NCBI GenBank assembly: GCA_021399435.1
Contig: JAJTUP010000097.1
Span: 62,001-126,000, forward strand
Reading direction: 5' to 3'
Origin: Diaporthe sp. PMI_573
Lineage: Eukaryota; Ascomycota; Sordariomycetes; Diaporthales; Diaporthaceae
Length of the DNA stretch: 64,000 nt
Position 1 is the stretch's first letter, and each line of letters opens with the position of its first letter. The notes beneath the pieces were generated by a model. The model saw only the letters and a program-made list of their open reading frames with translations. It was not told the DNA's origin and did not search any database. Below are positions 26,421-38,720 of the stretch, piece after piece. The position numbers were made by a program, and so were the translations under genes.

Positions 26421-29400
26421 ACCCTTTCCTGCCCTGTAACCAGTACTACTGTCGCACAGCAGTAGTTCGGGTGGATGTGTGCTGAAATTGGGGTGTCTAG
26501 ATGCAGCAGGGCTATTGTGGTACCGAAGTGTCTGGGCCTGCCTCTTTTTCCTTCTCTAATCTTCTCCCCTTGTTCTCTCATACATCTTGTGCCACACTGT
26601 GTTGCAGCGCAGGTATGGCGTTGGCTAAGGGGTACGTACTATCAGGTGTGATGTACTCCAGAGGCCCTCTTGGGTGGGCGGGTGGACAGTTTCGCAAGGC
26701 CCGCTGCTGTCTGCGCCTGCGGCAACGCCAAGCAACTTGCCACCTGGGACTCTGGCAACTTGGATGCTATGTGTCCATAATTGTTGCCTGCCTGTCTGTC
26801 TGGCGGACTGCCACTGTGTGGTCCTGGGCCGCAGTCGGCCTGTTGGCTTTGATCTGGGGCGTGTGCCTTCTGGGGAGCTCGCCTGGCCGAGGTGGGGTTT
26901 GTTACGAAAGATCCGCGTCCAAACTTGTTGTCTAAGGCTGGCCTCGTTCTCTCTGTGGATGTGAAGTCTTTTTCCTTCTGTCTGCGTGGTTTGGGAAGAC
27001 GTCTCTCCACGTACTAGACAAAATTCTACCCTGATTCTCTCACATCTTTTGATCACCCGATCCTAGTAACCTTGCTCGAGAGTAATCAATACTTGGATCA
27101 CGGGCTTATTCTTCTGTCACGTCCATCAAGTACCCAGATGTGGATGGCAGAGGGTGATAATTACCGGGATCATGCGGGAAATGGGGCTGTCGGTCCTGTT
27201 GTGGTGTTCATGGAGGCTGACCAGGTGCCCTGGCCCAGAGTTGGGCATATCCTGAAGCCTCTAATTGTTGCCAACGCATGGCCTTCGGCATCACTCTGCC
27301 CCCCTCCCCTCGCCTCCCTGTACCTCCCCCCCCTACCTGCCTCGCAATCGAAAAAACAAAACGAAACGTCTTTGGGTGTCTTCCCGTTGGCCAGGATACG
27401 GTCGTGCTGACCGTCACCCTGTGGCATGAGACCTCTGGCCGCGGCCGATAGGCTGACTGATATTACAACCGTGGTGACACGCCCATCGCTCAGCGCTGTC
27501 TCTTGGCTTATGAGTGTATGAGATTGGCCTGGCAGAGACGAATCTCTGGGGGCCGATTTGCTGCGCACGACCACCAGCCAAGGGGAGTGGATGGGGCAAA
27601 GGGTCGCGGCGCGGCGCAGAAGGTGGTTGGTTGGTGGTGGTTCGAACTGTTTTTGGCTGGACTATAGGTTTTGCCCTTCGGGGTCGTCGTGGTGCGATGG
27701 CCCCAGTGAAATGAAAATCTGTGAGTCTGCCTGCAAGCCAGCTATCAGAGAGTGATTCCCCCCATCATCGGCGCGCCCATGTTCTACAGAACGGGAAGCT
27801 TTGTTGGGGGGGACGGCAGTTTGTGCCTCTCCAGGCTTTGGTGACGGACCAGGGATGCCATTGTTTGTGCAGTGTGTGGCCCTTTATACCTTTCAGAGGG
27901 CGCAGTCTTGGAATGGTCGTGGGCCTGGGGCATTGTTGTGGCTCTGCCTGGATCTACAGGGATCAATGTCAGGGCAGGATTGACAGCTGCAAGGCAGGCT
28001 TTCAGACGTACGATATAAATGCCTCTGACAACTGGTATGGTCCGAAAGAAGTGCTACTGCTCATGGATTGAAGAGCCACGTCACAAGTCTTGTGATTTCA
28101 CAGCCTCCGGGTACGAGCCATGGCATCTGTAGAGCGACCAATCTCGAGCGTTTACCTGTGGTGCAGATGTCGTGCCAGCCATTTCTTTCCTCGGGGAGCT
28201 GGCCCCGGCAGACAGGCTGTTACCGTTTGGTTGTTACCTCTCTCTTCGACTTGATGTTGAACTCTGCTGGCAGACTTCACCGCTGATGGCGAGGGATGTG
28301 CGCAAACCTCAAGCGCTGCTAAAGCGACACCCATTCTTGTACCTACACAGAGCCTACAGTCATTCGAACCGATTGGGATGTCTTGAATAAGACAATTGAA
28401 AATGAATGTCATTTATCCATTCCGAAGCCGACAAAAATTGTTCTCTTGCTCGATGATAAATTGGTCGTGATGGGCCCTTGCTGAAGTCGTACTCACATTG
28501 TCTAACGCACCGCCAGTCAGTGGTATCAAGTTAGTGGACGACCAGACTCATGCCAATTTCCCCTGCTGATGGTGACCGATTAGGGAATATTTCTGGGTCT
28601 CTCCAAGGTACTCTTGGGCAAGGCAGCTCCAGGTAAGTACGCAGGTAATTGTGTGGCTTGTATACCTGGAAAGCTCCCGAACAACCTCATGCCAACTTCC
28701 CGAACACTTTCTCGGGCCAGACCAGCAATGCCATCCCGGTCTCATTCTTGCTAGCAACTATCTAAACAATGAATCCCACCAGAAAACATCCGGCGAGGTG
28801 GCCGATTTGGGCAGGCGTCAAGTTTCGACTCAGGCCGATGACCCCAAGTTCAAACCGAGTCGGCAGCCAGTAAAATATCAGCGATGGTCTGCAAAAGACG
28901 GAGGTATTTTCTGACTCTTCGGAGGGTCTTTTTTGCCTTTTTGCCCTTTGGCCTCGATCGCTTTGCTCCCCTTCGTTCAAGCTGGAGAGGTTTTTGGATG
29001 CGCAATCAAGCAGCGGAGATGCGCGTTGCTCGGGTTCCATAAACGTTGGTGTAGGGGCTCTGGGTGCCTGAGAAGTTCCAAGGGCCGGCCCGCCGACGAT
29101 GACCATCCACCCCATCGGTGTCCCTATTCTTGGAAAGCCGAGCGATGCGAGAGACAGGAATGCATTGTGCCAGGCTGAGTGAGCACTGCCAGTATTCTGG
29201 ACACGCACCAACCAAGGCCTGGCACTGTGCGGACTTTGTAGGACGTCGGTGATCCAGGGACTCGTATCAAATGGGGACGGGGAACTGCGGCGATCTTGCG
29301 CAGGGTACGGCGTTTTCACATTGTTGAGTCGGATAGACGAAGGATTTCCCTACTACCGCAACCGCAACAAGGGCAACACGTGTGCGCTTTGGAGAGCCTA

Positions 29401-31587
29401 GATGATACATGTACATCCATCCCATAGTAACCGCGGTTTGTCACGCAATTTTGCGGGATTCGTTGTCCTCGTCAACAAGGCGTACAGAAGTCTTGATAGG
29501 TTCCTCAAGTCCCAGCCACTTGACAGTACTCTTCTCCTTTTCATTCTTACCAGCTACTCCGAGAACCAGCGCAAAGCGTCGCATCAGGATATTACCTGGC
29601 GCCTACCAGCCCGGGTGCTGATTGTCGGGCATCTCCGTGGTTCTCAACAGCAACCTGAACTACCTTTTCAATTTCTTGAGTGTGGCGGCGTCTGTTACTT
29701 CTGCAGATTTCTGCTGCGTACGTTGCCAGCACCAGGGCAACAGACAGAGGTCAAGCAAAAAGATGTGAGCCGGGTGCTTCGGAGCACAGTAGCAAAGCCA
29801 GGCATATCTCTTGGTCCATGGCCACTTCTGCAGACCAGGCCTCAGCGCGGACTCACATGTCCGAGCCATAGGCAACCCCGCGAAAACAACCCAAATTAAG
29901 GGCAGCGGGCGCAAGAGCGAGGAGAATCCATGACCAACGTGATCCTAAACATAACCCTAGAGCCTCTATGCCTCGGCTCCGGAGACCTGATTTGAGCTCT
30001 CACAGGTCAGCTGTATGTATACCTGTAAGCATGGACGGTCTTTCACTACCGAGCTTGGTTGATATGCCACATTTGAGGCCTGTCAGCGAGGGGCTGGTGG
30101 CTCCTGAGGCCGTTCGGGGCAGTGATTCCTCCACATCAAGCAAGCTCACGATACGGTGGAACGAGATGTTTGAAACTTGCTCGAATGCGGAAGCACAGAG
30201 AGACGCATCCCGCGAGGGCAAGTTTCAAGCTGGCGCTATGGTAGAATTCACGACACGCGCATGGCCTGCCTCGAGCAGGAAACATCTTTGATGGTTCAAG
30301 AGGCCAAGAAAGACCTATTCCTTTGGAGTGCCCAATGAGTACCGTAGAATTCACACCCGCGGTCCCCATTCCGGGCGCATGACTGCACAACGACCGAGGT
30401 GCAGGCGGAGAAACTTGGAGGCAGCAATTTCAGACGAAAGCTCAAATGAAGACAGACGCAATGGAGATGCGAGGCACCGCTACACTGCAGCCGGCCCCGG
30501 GGTTGACTCCGGCTCCCGCCGATATGAGGATGCAGTGGCCATGCTGAACGGAGAAAATAGAAATGCACAGCTTTGTGCTTGATTTTGCATATATTCGGTA
30601 AACATTGAGCGTAGGGGCAGCCGAATCGGCGCATGCTCATAACCCTCCATGCGTAGGTTGCCTTCATGACGGCGTCATATCCGGCGCTCGGTGAAGGAAC
30701 GTGCCAGGCGCGGCAATAGGATGACAGAAACGAGCACGAATGCGCCGGATCTCCGGAGTTCCGAGTGGGGTCCTGAAAGGGTGTCTCCATCGCAACCGGG
30801 CCCTTTGCAGGACAAAGGGAAATGTTGGGTGTTGATGACAATGACGTTTTGACAAGGCAGAATCAGTAGGCGGCGACCAACCACGCGAACCAGTCAATGG
30901 GCTGAGAACATGATGATACGCCAAGGCCCACTCGCCGAGAGAAGCCCTGAGGTATAGTGGGAGATGATTTGACAAAGCCAGGCCGATCTGCTATGTTTAG
31001 ACCCCTATCCGATGCTCGCCGTGATGGGACGACTGAGGACGGACCAGCCAGCGGCGCCCAGGCCGTCGAGGCCAGGTGAGGTGAGAGCTCCAGATTATGC
31101 GTCACCGGTGGCCACCGCTTGGTGACAGCCCGAGCCTCTGCTCACAATGGCGTGGGCCCTGGGGAATAGATGGAGGAGCAAGGAGCTCTGGGCCCTGGCG
31201 GGTGATGATGCCGCCGCATTGGCTCCCAAGAAGGAACCAAGAAGGCATCGCAGCGCCGCCGGAGTGGTTCGACGCGTGCCAAGGTCGAGTCAAGACTTGG
31301 TAGTGTGTGATGAGGCTCGTCGGGAGCTGGCGGAGGGGGGCGTCCTTGGCTGTGTGGGATCTGCACCGGAACATGTGGAGGGTTCGGCTGGGGCATGGCT
31401 CGCATGAAGCATCTCAAGATTGCTGTGGCTGGAAGAGGGCAGAATGAGGACTGATGTTTGAATTCCACCATGCGACATGGCTGAGGATCGACGGGAGCTC
31501 AGACGAAACCGCCAGCGCTAGGCAAGGAACCGCCCCCAGCCAGCTTTGTGAGAGCCGAGCGGAAGGGGTCCAGATCCCGGGCTAGCC

Positions 31588-31595
31588 TGAGCAAG
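31588..31595 (-). promoter_or_regulatory. Candidate copper-response element, copy 1
   Basis: TGAGCAAG on the + strand is CTTGCTCA on the - strand, one base from the yeast Mac1-type element TTTGCTCA. It lies 526 bases before the Ctr start codon. The flanking two bases (TT) are shared with copy 2. Function is inference. Confidence 0.3.
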
Positions 31596-31625
31596 TTGCC
31601 TCGCACCCTCTGATGTGGTGCACCG

Positions 31626-31672
31626 TAGCTAGGTAGGTAGGTACCTAGTAGGTAGGTATGTAGGTAGGTAGT
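31626..31672. repeat. (TAGG)n tetranucleotide repeat with TACCTAG inversions
   Basis: GTAGCTAGGTAGGTAGGTACC continues into further TAGG units. Short inverted segments make it partly self-complementary. Confidence 0.8.
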
Positions 31673-31680
31673 CTACTGGG

Positions 31681-31688
31681 TGAGCAAG
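31681..31688 (-). promoter_or_regulatory. Candidate copper-response element, copy 2
   Basis: A second TGAGCAAG (followed by TT, as in copy 1), 433 bases before the Ctr start codon and 93 bases after copy 1. The reverse complement is CTTGCTCA. Inference from motif likeness and position only. Confidence 0.3.
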
Positions 31689-32113
31689 TTTCCCCCACCC
31701 CCCTTGCCAGTAACAACCCGATCGGGCCTCACCAAGGCCAAGAAAACCAGCAGCGGGAAGGGCAAAAAGGCTCGACGGCCCTCGTTTCGACTTTGGTGCT
31801 TGTTCCTTGCCCATCACCAACACCCTCACGCTCCACAGTGACAGATAATTCCCAAACCTGCTCACTCTTGTACATGCGCAGGTTTTAGGGAGGGGTGTTG
31901 TGTTGCTACTGTTTGAAACAAAACACACGCTCGTCGCTCAAGATACATATTCTCATATAAAACTCTCCCCCTTTCCTCACCAGCAGCGGCGTCCTGCTCG
32001 CTTCTTGGTCTTGGCAGGACTCTGGAAGTCAACCGTAATTCAATAATACCATACCTGCCGGTCCAGTCCGATAACTCAACGTTCACCCAGCGTTCAAGAC
32101 CAGCTTTGTAGTA

Positions 32114-32791
32114 ATGATCTTCCCACGGCACGGCGGCGAGGTGGAAGCTGCAGCGTCCACGGCCGGCATGGCGGGCATGGAGGGCATGGACATGGACGGC
32201 TCGTCCCCGATGATGGCCACCATGATGGTCGCCTTCCACAACGACATCGCCACCACGCTGTATTCCGAGATGTGGACTCCCACCAACGCCGGCACCTACG
32301 CCGCGACCTGCATCTTCCTCATCATGCTGGCCGCCATCTTCCGCTCCCTCTTCGCCCTCAAGGCCATCCAGGAGAGCCGCTGGCTGGACCAGGAGCTCAA
32401 CCGCCGCTACGTCGTCGTCAACGGCCGCCGCACCCTGCCCGACGACCTCGCCCGCAACAGCCTCAAGGACAACATGATGCTGTCCGCCAACGGCGTCGAG
32501 GAGGAGGTCATGGTTGTCAAGAAGAAGCACGGCCACGCACGCCCCTGGAGGTTCTCGGTCGACCCCGTCAGGGCCGTCATCGATACTGTTCTCGCCGGCG
32601 TTGGATACCTGCTGTGGGTTTCTCTTCTTCTTCCTCCCCGCCCCGCCACCAGGCTGCAGCCTCAACTAACCCTTCCCCTCAGCATGTTGGCTGTCATGAC
32701 GATGAACCTCGGCTACTTCCTCTCTATCCTCGGTGGCACGTTCCTCGGAAGCCTTGCTGCCGGACGCTACGCGGTCATGGCGGAGCACTGA
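32114..32791 (+). CDS. Ctr-family copper transporter
   Basis: Exons 32114-32613 and 32683-32791; the 69-bp intron lies between CT and C of a Leu codon, and the product is 202 residues. Ctr proteins are trimeric Cu(I) channels of plasma or vacuolar membrane. Seen here: a Met-rich N-terminus (MAGMEGMDMDG, MMATMM), a first membrane segment (about AATCIFLIMLAAIFRSLFALKA), a hydrophilic loop of about 80 residues with KKKHGHAR, then two close membrane segments. The join creates the diagnostic MxxxM of TM2 (MLAVM). TM3 has the GxxxG packing motif (GTFLG). No Cys/His-rich tail; the protein ends AVMAEH. The intron has no in-frame stop and is a multiple of three, so the unspliced frame also reads through. 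Membrane location (plasma membrane versus vacuole) cannot be told from sequence. Confidence 0.92.
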   Translation: MIFPRHGGEVEAAASTAGMAGMEGMDMDGSSPMMATMMVAFHNDIATTLYSEMWTPTNAGTYAATCIFLIMLAAIFRSLFALKAIQESRWLDQELNRRYVVVNGRRTLPDDLARNSLKDNMMLSANGVEEEVMVVKKKHGHARPWRFSVDPVRAVIDTVLAGVGYLLWVSLLLPPRPATRLQPQLTLPLSMLAVMTMNLGYFLSILGGTFLGSLAAGRYAVMAEH

Positions 32792-35700
32792 GGCGATTCC
32801 ACTGCTGGACAGGGGGGGTGGTACATAGACACACATGTCACGTTGTACAATGCAAAGACGACACCAGATGGTGGCCCTTGACGGCGCAACGGCTCGAGGA
32901 TCACGGAACATGTCAACGCATATCGGGGTATGGGCTCTTGCTGCGATGTTTTCGATCTTGGCAAGTGTGCCGGATAATGCTGGGAAGGAAGTATGATCTC
33001 ACGATTGTTGGGACTATTTTTCGGCTCGAGTCAATCCATGCTCCTTTGCCTACTAGTGCCGTCCTCGAGAGCTCGTCACCTGTTGGTTGTGATGGTACAC
33101 AGTAAGAGCAGAAACGTGCTCAACCCAGCCCGTCTCGACGGGGGGCCCCGCTCTACCGCATCGCCCATGAACCAGACCCATAAACCAAGCTTTGGACCCC
33201 GGCTGCTACAGCTGTTAGCCGCATTGATGAAACCGCTTATGTCAGCCAGTGCGGGTGCCCAAGTCCCGCGCCTGTGAGAGTCCATGCGCGCTGCAGTAAC
33301 TACGAACCGTCCGTCAAGCACTCGACGCGTCTTCAGAACCTCGATCAGTCTTCTCGCTCGTAAACTCTCGCCCGTAGTGTCTTCAGAAAAATTCCTGCTG
33401 ACCATGCTGCCGCTCCAACACTGGCCAGTCCCCACGGGGAACTTCCGTCTCGTCTCCTCTGTGGTCGGCATGGAATGCTTGTCCAAACCAAAGGTCAGTT
33501 GAAGTGCAAGTAGGCGAGCCGCATCCTCACGCGCTCAAATAATCGTACGTTGCTGCCGGAAGGGTGTGCTGCCTTTTTGTGCCGGTGCCTTTATCCAAAG
33601 AGCACATCTTGGCGCCGGATAGGGCTCGGCTTCTTGAGCTCACACCGGCTAGCCAGGCCGCACAGCCGTCTAGCGATGAGCTTCTGGTTACGGTGAGTAC
33701 GGTCCCCCGAAGTGCTTGCATCGTGATCGTCCCGATCAGGTCTTGGCGTACCTCTAGCTGATCACTTCGCGGCATAAGGTGTCTGTAGCCGAGTGGCTCC
33801 GGCCCTGCGTTTTTGGGAGGTCTGACTGGCCGCCTGAGGAGCTGCTCAAGTGGTGACATCAAGATCACGGGCTGGCCTGCCATGTCCAGGGCCGTGGTGA
33901 GGCCCAACAGCCAGTGGAAGGGGAAGGGGCCCATGGGACTGATCTCGCCAGCTCCAGATCGTTAATGGATCTTGTGTCAGGGACACACTGGGATTTGGCT
34001 GTGGCCAAGCCGGTTGACGAGCCGTCGAGATTCTCCATATTTCGGCCGTTATCTCAAGGGCGATATAGCAACAGACTCACAGGGCGTCCTACAAGCGAGT
34101 TGTCACGGGTAAGTAACCGTTGAGAGCACACCAACACTTGGGCCGGACAAGCATCGCGAACCAGACACGCTACTCATCGAGATTCTTTTTGAAGAGCCAC
34201 CGCTGCCAGGCCAACCTCAAGGGCCGTAAACTACTCAGGGCCTAGCATCTCGCTACTCAGGGCCTAGCATCTCGCTTCTCAGAACACAAGCCCATGGAGG
34301 GATTGATAGACTACAAGTCGGCTCTGCCTAATGGGAACGAGACCCACTCCATTAGGCGACATGTACGACATGAGAGAGCGGCGGCACCTCTTGCCCGCGT
34401 CGAATATGTCCAGTCTAAGCGCTATTCCGACACCGGTGGGGATCCGCAGGGCGTAGTACAACGCGAACTATCCAGACGGTCGCTTGCCACGGACCTTTCC
34501 CCCAAAGATATACATGGATCAAACTGGGAGACTGGAAGGTACAACTGGAGATACATGCAGAGTTCTTTCAGCATAACAGACCTGTACTTATTGTGGCAGG
34601 CAAGCGGTAGAAGCGGGGCAGCTGAGGGAAGGGCAAGGTATAAATGGGGCTTCTGGCCCTTCCGTTGATGTCGGGTCCTGGGAAGTACACCCACTCCGAC
34701 GACAAAAATCGACCAGTTTCCAGACTCGGTCGTCATTTCCACATCTTGCGAGGTTGATTTACTCCTTAACCTCGGGCTTGTTCATGCTGGCTCCCCTCAC
34801 AATAAATAGGACTGCTTGCCCGCGAAGACTGGACATCGGGACGAGACCCGGCTTTGATTCCCTCCAAACATTCCCCCGTCCCAGTATTTACCCATCTCGC
34901 ATGATGAACCGCGCACCTGTACAGTCCCAAGCCTTGGTGAAAACCTGATCACTCAAACAGCGCCCGTCTCTCCCACCCACAGCGGAGGCAAGCAGGTAAG
35001 TAAACACAATTTCTACGTAGCGCGGTCCTGACTTTGGCCAGGCCGCGTCTGCATATTCAATACAAATCAGCTGAAACCCACACCAGTTACCCCCCTCTAT
35101 GGATAACCGTCTCATTGTCCGAGAGAAGGGCCCAGATCGGAAAGGCCCGGTGGGTGGGTGTCATCACCAAAAAAAGATCGAACGATCTGAGGGGCAATGC
35201 GCCACAAGATTAAATTGGATAAGTATCCCAGAATCTAATCCCTTGAGGATGTCAACCTCGCATGAGAGGCGAGAGCAGCCCCGAGGAGCCTCGCAACTAC
35301 CCTGCCCGGGTGAAGCACTCAATTCCAGCCGTCTCCGGTCGAGCCTTCTCGGATGCGGTGGGCCCTGTCGCCGTGCTTCCGTGCACACGGCCACGAGGGA
35401 AAACAGCCAACTGCACCATGCTGCGCAACAGATACAAGACGCGGCGTGATGGTTATCGGGCCCCACAAGGTCCCAGAGAGTAGTGAGAGAAAAGGTGAGG
35501 GCTACTGGCTGGCTACTGCAGCACACGTCAATTCTTGCTCAATTCCTACCGTCACTCAGGGCTATCAAGGAAAAAGCACCAAAATCAAAATTCCTCCGCA
35601 GCGGCCGCCTCCCACTTCCCAGGTGGGAATGTTGCGCCATATATTCCAGTTTCGCAGTTTCATATTATCGGGTCACTTGGGGATCAATAGGGCTGACACG

Positions 35701-37025
35701 GATGGGGTGGATGGCTCAATGGGGTTCGCATCCAATCTGGGTAAAGTGCCAGTTCGCCCGTGTAAGTTGCCCTCTTGGGAACCACAGAACCTCCCCTCCA
35801 TCCCTCCCCTTCTCCCACTTCTTTTCAACAACAAACCTCCTTCCTGCGCCCCAGTTCCCTCCCCCGACCTGGCATGAAATTGCATTTGTTCGTTCCTCTT
35901 TCTGAGAGGAAAAAGTAGCCGTATACCCGCGGGGGGGGGGGTGGTGGAAACTCCAGTTCCCCGGAAACGGTCACTTGGCCCGAGGCTACGTGCCTCGAGC
36001 TTCAGCACTTTCGGCTAACCTTAAAAAGCTTGAACTGGCTAGTCGTGTTATCATGCACTTGTCATACACCTATATACATTCATAGGTGTCCCGGACCGTC
36101 GTGTCGGTGCATGACTATGAACGAGTGAATTAATGTTTTGGGTATGTGGGTGTCTATGGAGGGCCCAAATGACTAGTGGTACAAGGTAGCTCATCGTTTT
36201 CTCCTCCCATCTTCTTTCCCCCTTCATTTGCATCGCTGAAATCATGAAAACCCCAGACGTCCTGGATCAACTCCAACCAAGAACAAGAGCCTGCCAGACG
36301 TGGCAGGGCTAGCCGCCTTGTCCGACAGACGAGATAAAACAGGGACCGTCGAAGACATCCCTCCATCGATCCATGTGTTGGCAGATATCCCTTTCCCTTT
36401 CGTAACAACCGGTGGGATGCCATCATTTCCATCCGTCATTGACGGTCATAGCTGCGTTGAGAACTCGTCCTCGGCTCAACGTCGCTGCTTCGTGGATTAT
36501 GACCAACACGGTGCTCCGCCGGCGTGGAGGTGGTCGGATAAGGGCAGACCGGCGGAACACGTTTCTGCTGTCACGCCTCACTTTTTTCGAGACAAATGCG
36601 AAGCACACACGACAACCGTTATTCCAACAAAACGGCCTCAGTCGCGCCTGCCCCGCCTGGACGTCGTGCAACAGGCGTGCTTGCGTGTATAGTCGCCCAA
36701 GACATTGCTCGAACGCTCGTTGGCAAGGGAAAAGGGAATAGAGGTGGCTGCTGCGATGCGTGCACGCACACACAGGATGAGGCCAGACATTATAAATGGC
36801 CTGCGCCGCTGGTGGCGAGGGCCAAGTAAAGAGAAAAAGAGAAACACCAGCGACGAACTTGGGGAATGAGATATTGCAAAGTGTCCAGTTGGGAGGCCAC
36901 AAAACCGAGGAACGCCTGAAGGCCTCAATCGTCGCGATCCGTGATTGTGGACGTCTCCGTCTGCAGTTTATTGGGTATCAACACGCAACTCAATGTCGGT
37001 TCTGGTCGAGGCGATGCACCGGCAA
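32792..37025. other. Intergenic stretch of 4.2 kb; no recognisable gene
   Basis: Lies between the 3' end of the Ctr gene and the 3' end of mcm1 (convergent genes). Open frames such as 33076-33486 (minus) and 36300-36692 (plus) show no conserved domain. A 22-bp tandem duplication is at 34231-34274, and a G12 run ending a GC tract is near 35929-35942. Otherwise I see nothing. Confidence 0.5.
34231..34274. repeat. Exact 22-bp tandem duplication
   Basis: The unit beginning CTACTCAGGGCCTAGC occurs twice in a row without a mismatch (34231-34252 and 34253-34274), followed by a partial third start (CTTCTCAG). Confidence 0.95.
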
Positions 37026-37851
37026 CTATGACTGATGCTGGGCATGCTGCGGCATGCCGGTTTGAGGCGGAATCGCGTACTGCCCTCCTCGCTGGACGTA
37101 GTTCTGGTATGCGAGTGCCTGCGATGGATCCATGGGTCCAACGTTGGGCATGTAATTGGTAGGCATATGAGGGTTTTGAGGCATCGCACGGCCTTGTTGC
37201 TGCTGCATGTGGTTGGGTGGCTCTTCCGGTGAGTCGACTTGGTTGGAGTCGTCGACCCCGTTTTCGTTGCCCTGGCTGGGCTCCGGCGCATTCAGACAAG
37301 CCTGCGCAGATGTAATTAGCACGGCGACAGGTCAGGGAGGTCGTGCAACACTGTGCAGCACTTACCTGGATCAGGTTCTTGCCCTCAGCCTTGGTGACGA
37401 GCGGCTGAAGCTTTGGCGTTGTAAACGTGTAGACGAGGCCTGTCTCCGACACCACGAGCAGTAACACTTGTGTACCAGTAAGGACGGACAACTCGTAAGC
37501 CTATTTCGCGAATTGGGATTAGTACGAAGCCATCGCCATAAACATCGTAGCTAGCATGTATGCAACACCAATCCGCTCTTGTCAATCGCGTTTTCGACGT
37601 GTTGTGCTTACCTTCTTCATGATACCAGCCTTGCGCTTCGAAAAGGTGATGTGCCGGCGCGACTTGTCGGCGATGAACTTAATCTCGATCTTACGTCGCT
37701 CGCGACCACCCTTCTCGTCGTCGTCATCATCATCGTCGGCGGCAGACGGGCGTTGACGTTTGACACCGCGAGTCTCAGAAGCGCCATTTCCGGCATGATC
37801 TTCGAGCTCGGTGGGTGAGGTCTGGTCGTGTTGATCGGTGATGTCGGCCAT
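37026..37851 (-). CDS. mcm1: Mcm1-type MADS-box transcription factor
   Basis: Exons on the minus strand are 37851-37612, 37500-37366 and 37301-37026 (240, 135 and 276 nt), 216 residues; introns are 111 and 64 bp with GTAAG donors. The N-terminus is acidic and ends in a seven-Asp run. The MADS domain spans about residues 49-105: GRERRKIEIKFI, KSRRHITFSKRKAGIMKK, then AYELSVLTGTQVLLLVVSE and GLVYTFTTPKLQPLV after intron 1. This is the SRF/Mcm1 (type I) form, not a plant MIKC type. The C-terminal third is Gln/Pro/Met-rich (MQQQQGRAMPQ), as in fungal Mcm1. Known role: dimeric nuclear regulator that binds CC(A/T)6GG-like boxes with partner factors and controls mating, cell cycle and development. 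Start chosen at the ATG before ADITDQ; the open frame continues upstream but with no conserved sequence. Confidence 0.95.
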
Positions 37852-38635
37852 TGTCTTGAACTGTATCACCAAAAAGCTTAAAAAGGCAAGATGGTGGAGA
37901 TGCTGTTTTGAGTGTGGTGCCAATTGCCTATACTTGATCTGGCGTTGACCGGAGGAGGCTCTGTTAAAGGTGATTGTTTCTCTCAAAAACCTGGTTGGGG
38001 CGCTGCGCTGGATCGAGTCTGGTGTGTCCGGGAAGGGAAGCGAGGAATCAATTTTTATTTGATTTTAGGCGGTCGCAGCAGTACTTGGTACAGCGAGTAA
38101 TGTAAGGCGCTTGGGTAGCGGCCACGGATGTCCAGGATGGGTAGTAAAGGGATAGGAGCGGGACGGACTGAACGCGAACCTCGAGAACGACTCGGGGGGC
38201 AAATAAAAACGGTGAGGTTTACCTGGATCCGAAGGTCAGGTACGTATTGGGCTTTCGCAATTCCCTGTAGAGAAGCCGACAGATTGTCAGTTCCTGGAGC
38301 GTCGACTGATCAGGCTTGGAGGGGGCTGCCGAATGATTGAAAAGAGAATAGCCAGGTAGTAGCACACGGACAGCGGGCCACGGCCATAGAGTTAAAGGGC
38401 AAAGGGCAGATGGGGAGGGGCGTCTCTTGGGGTCTTGAGGGGGTATCCTTAGCACCCAGACGGGAGGGTTGCTTGGCCGAGTATGGGAAGGTGGGAAACA
38501 ATGGAAAACACCAGGGCTGCAGCTAGTCGCGGCACCGCCTGCAGCTAATGTTCCAATACCACTGGTTCGACGAGGCGATACAGTGCGCTGTGATAATGGA
38601 TAGCCGGGGGCAAGGGGGCACGTGAAGGGGAATGA

Positions 38636-38720
38636 GGGGGGGGTGGACGTTTGGGGTGGGCGCACAGTTGACACTGTCGCGAGCCGAACTGCGCTAATGT
38701 CGGGCTTTGGGGGGGGGGGG
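38636..38720. repeat. G-rich tracts (G8 and G12) upstream of mcm1
   Basis: G8 at 38636-38643 and G12 at 38709-38720, with further GGG groups between. They lie about 0.8-0.9 kb upstream of the mcm1 start, C-rich on the coding strand. Potential quadruplex or i-motif former. Confidence 0.6.

Larger units (their letters stand above)
22274..32113. other. Gene-poor stretch of about 9.8 kb; no recognisable gene
   Basis: Open frames here are short, overlap on both strands and show no family resemblance. Repeats at 22641-22674, 23123-23286, 26391-26420 and 31626-31672 are listed separately. The last 500-600 bases are taken as the promoter and leader of the copper transporter gene. I see no tRNA, no mobile-element coding sequence and no terminal repeats. 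Confidence 0.5.

Noticed and set aside
33784..33870. TGTAGCCGAGTGGC, like the A box of a tRNA-Ser/Leu
   Set aside because: No matching B box at the right distance and no acceptor or anticodon stems can be drawn.
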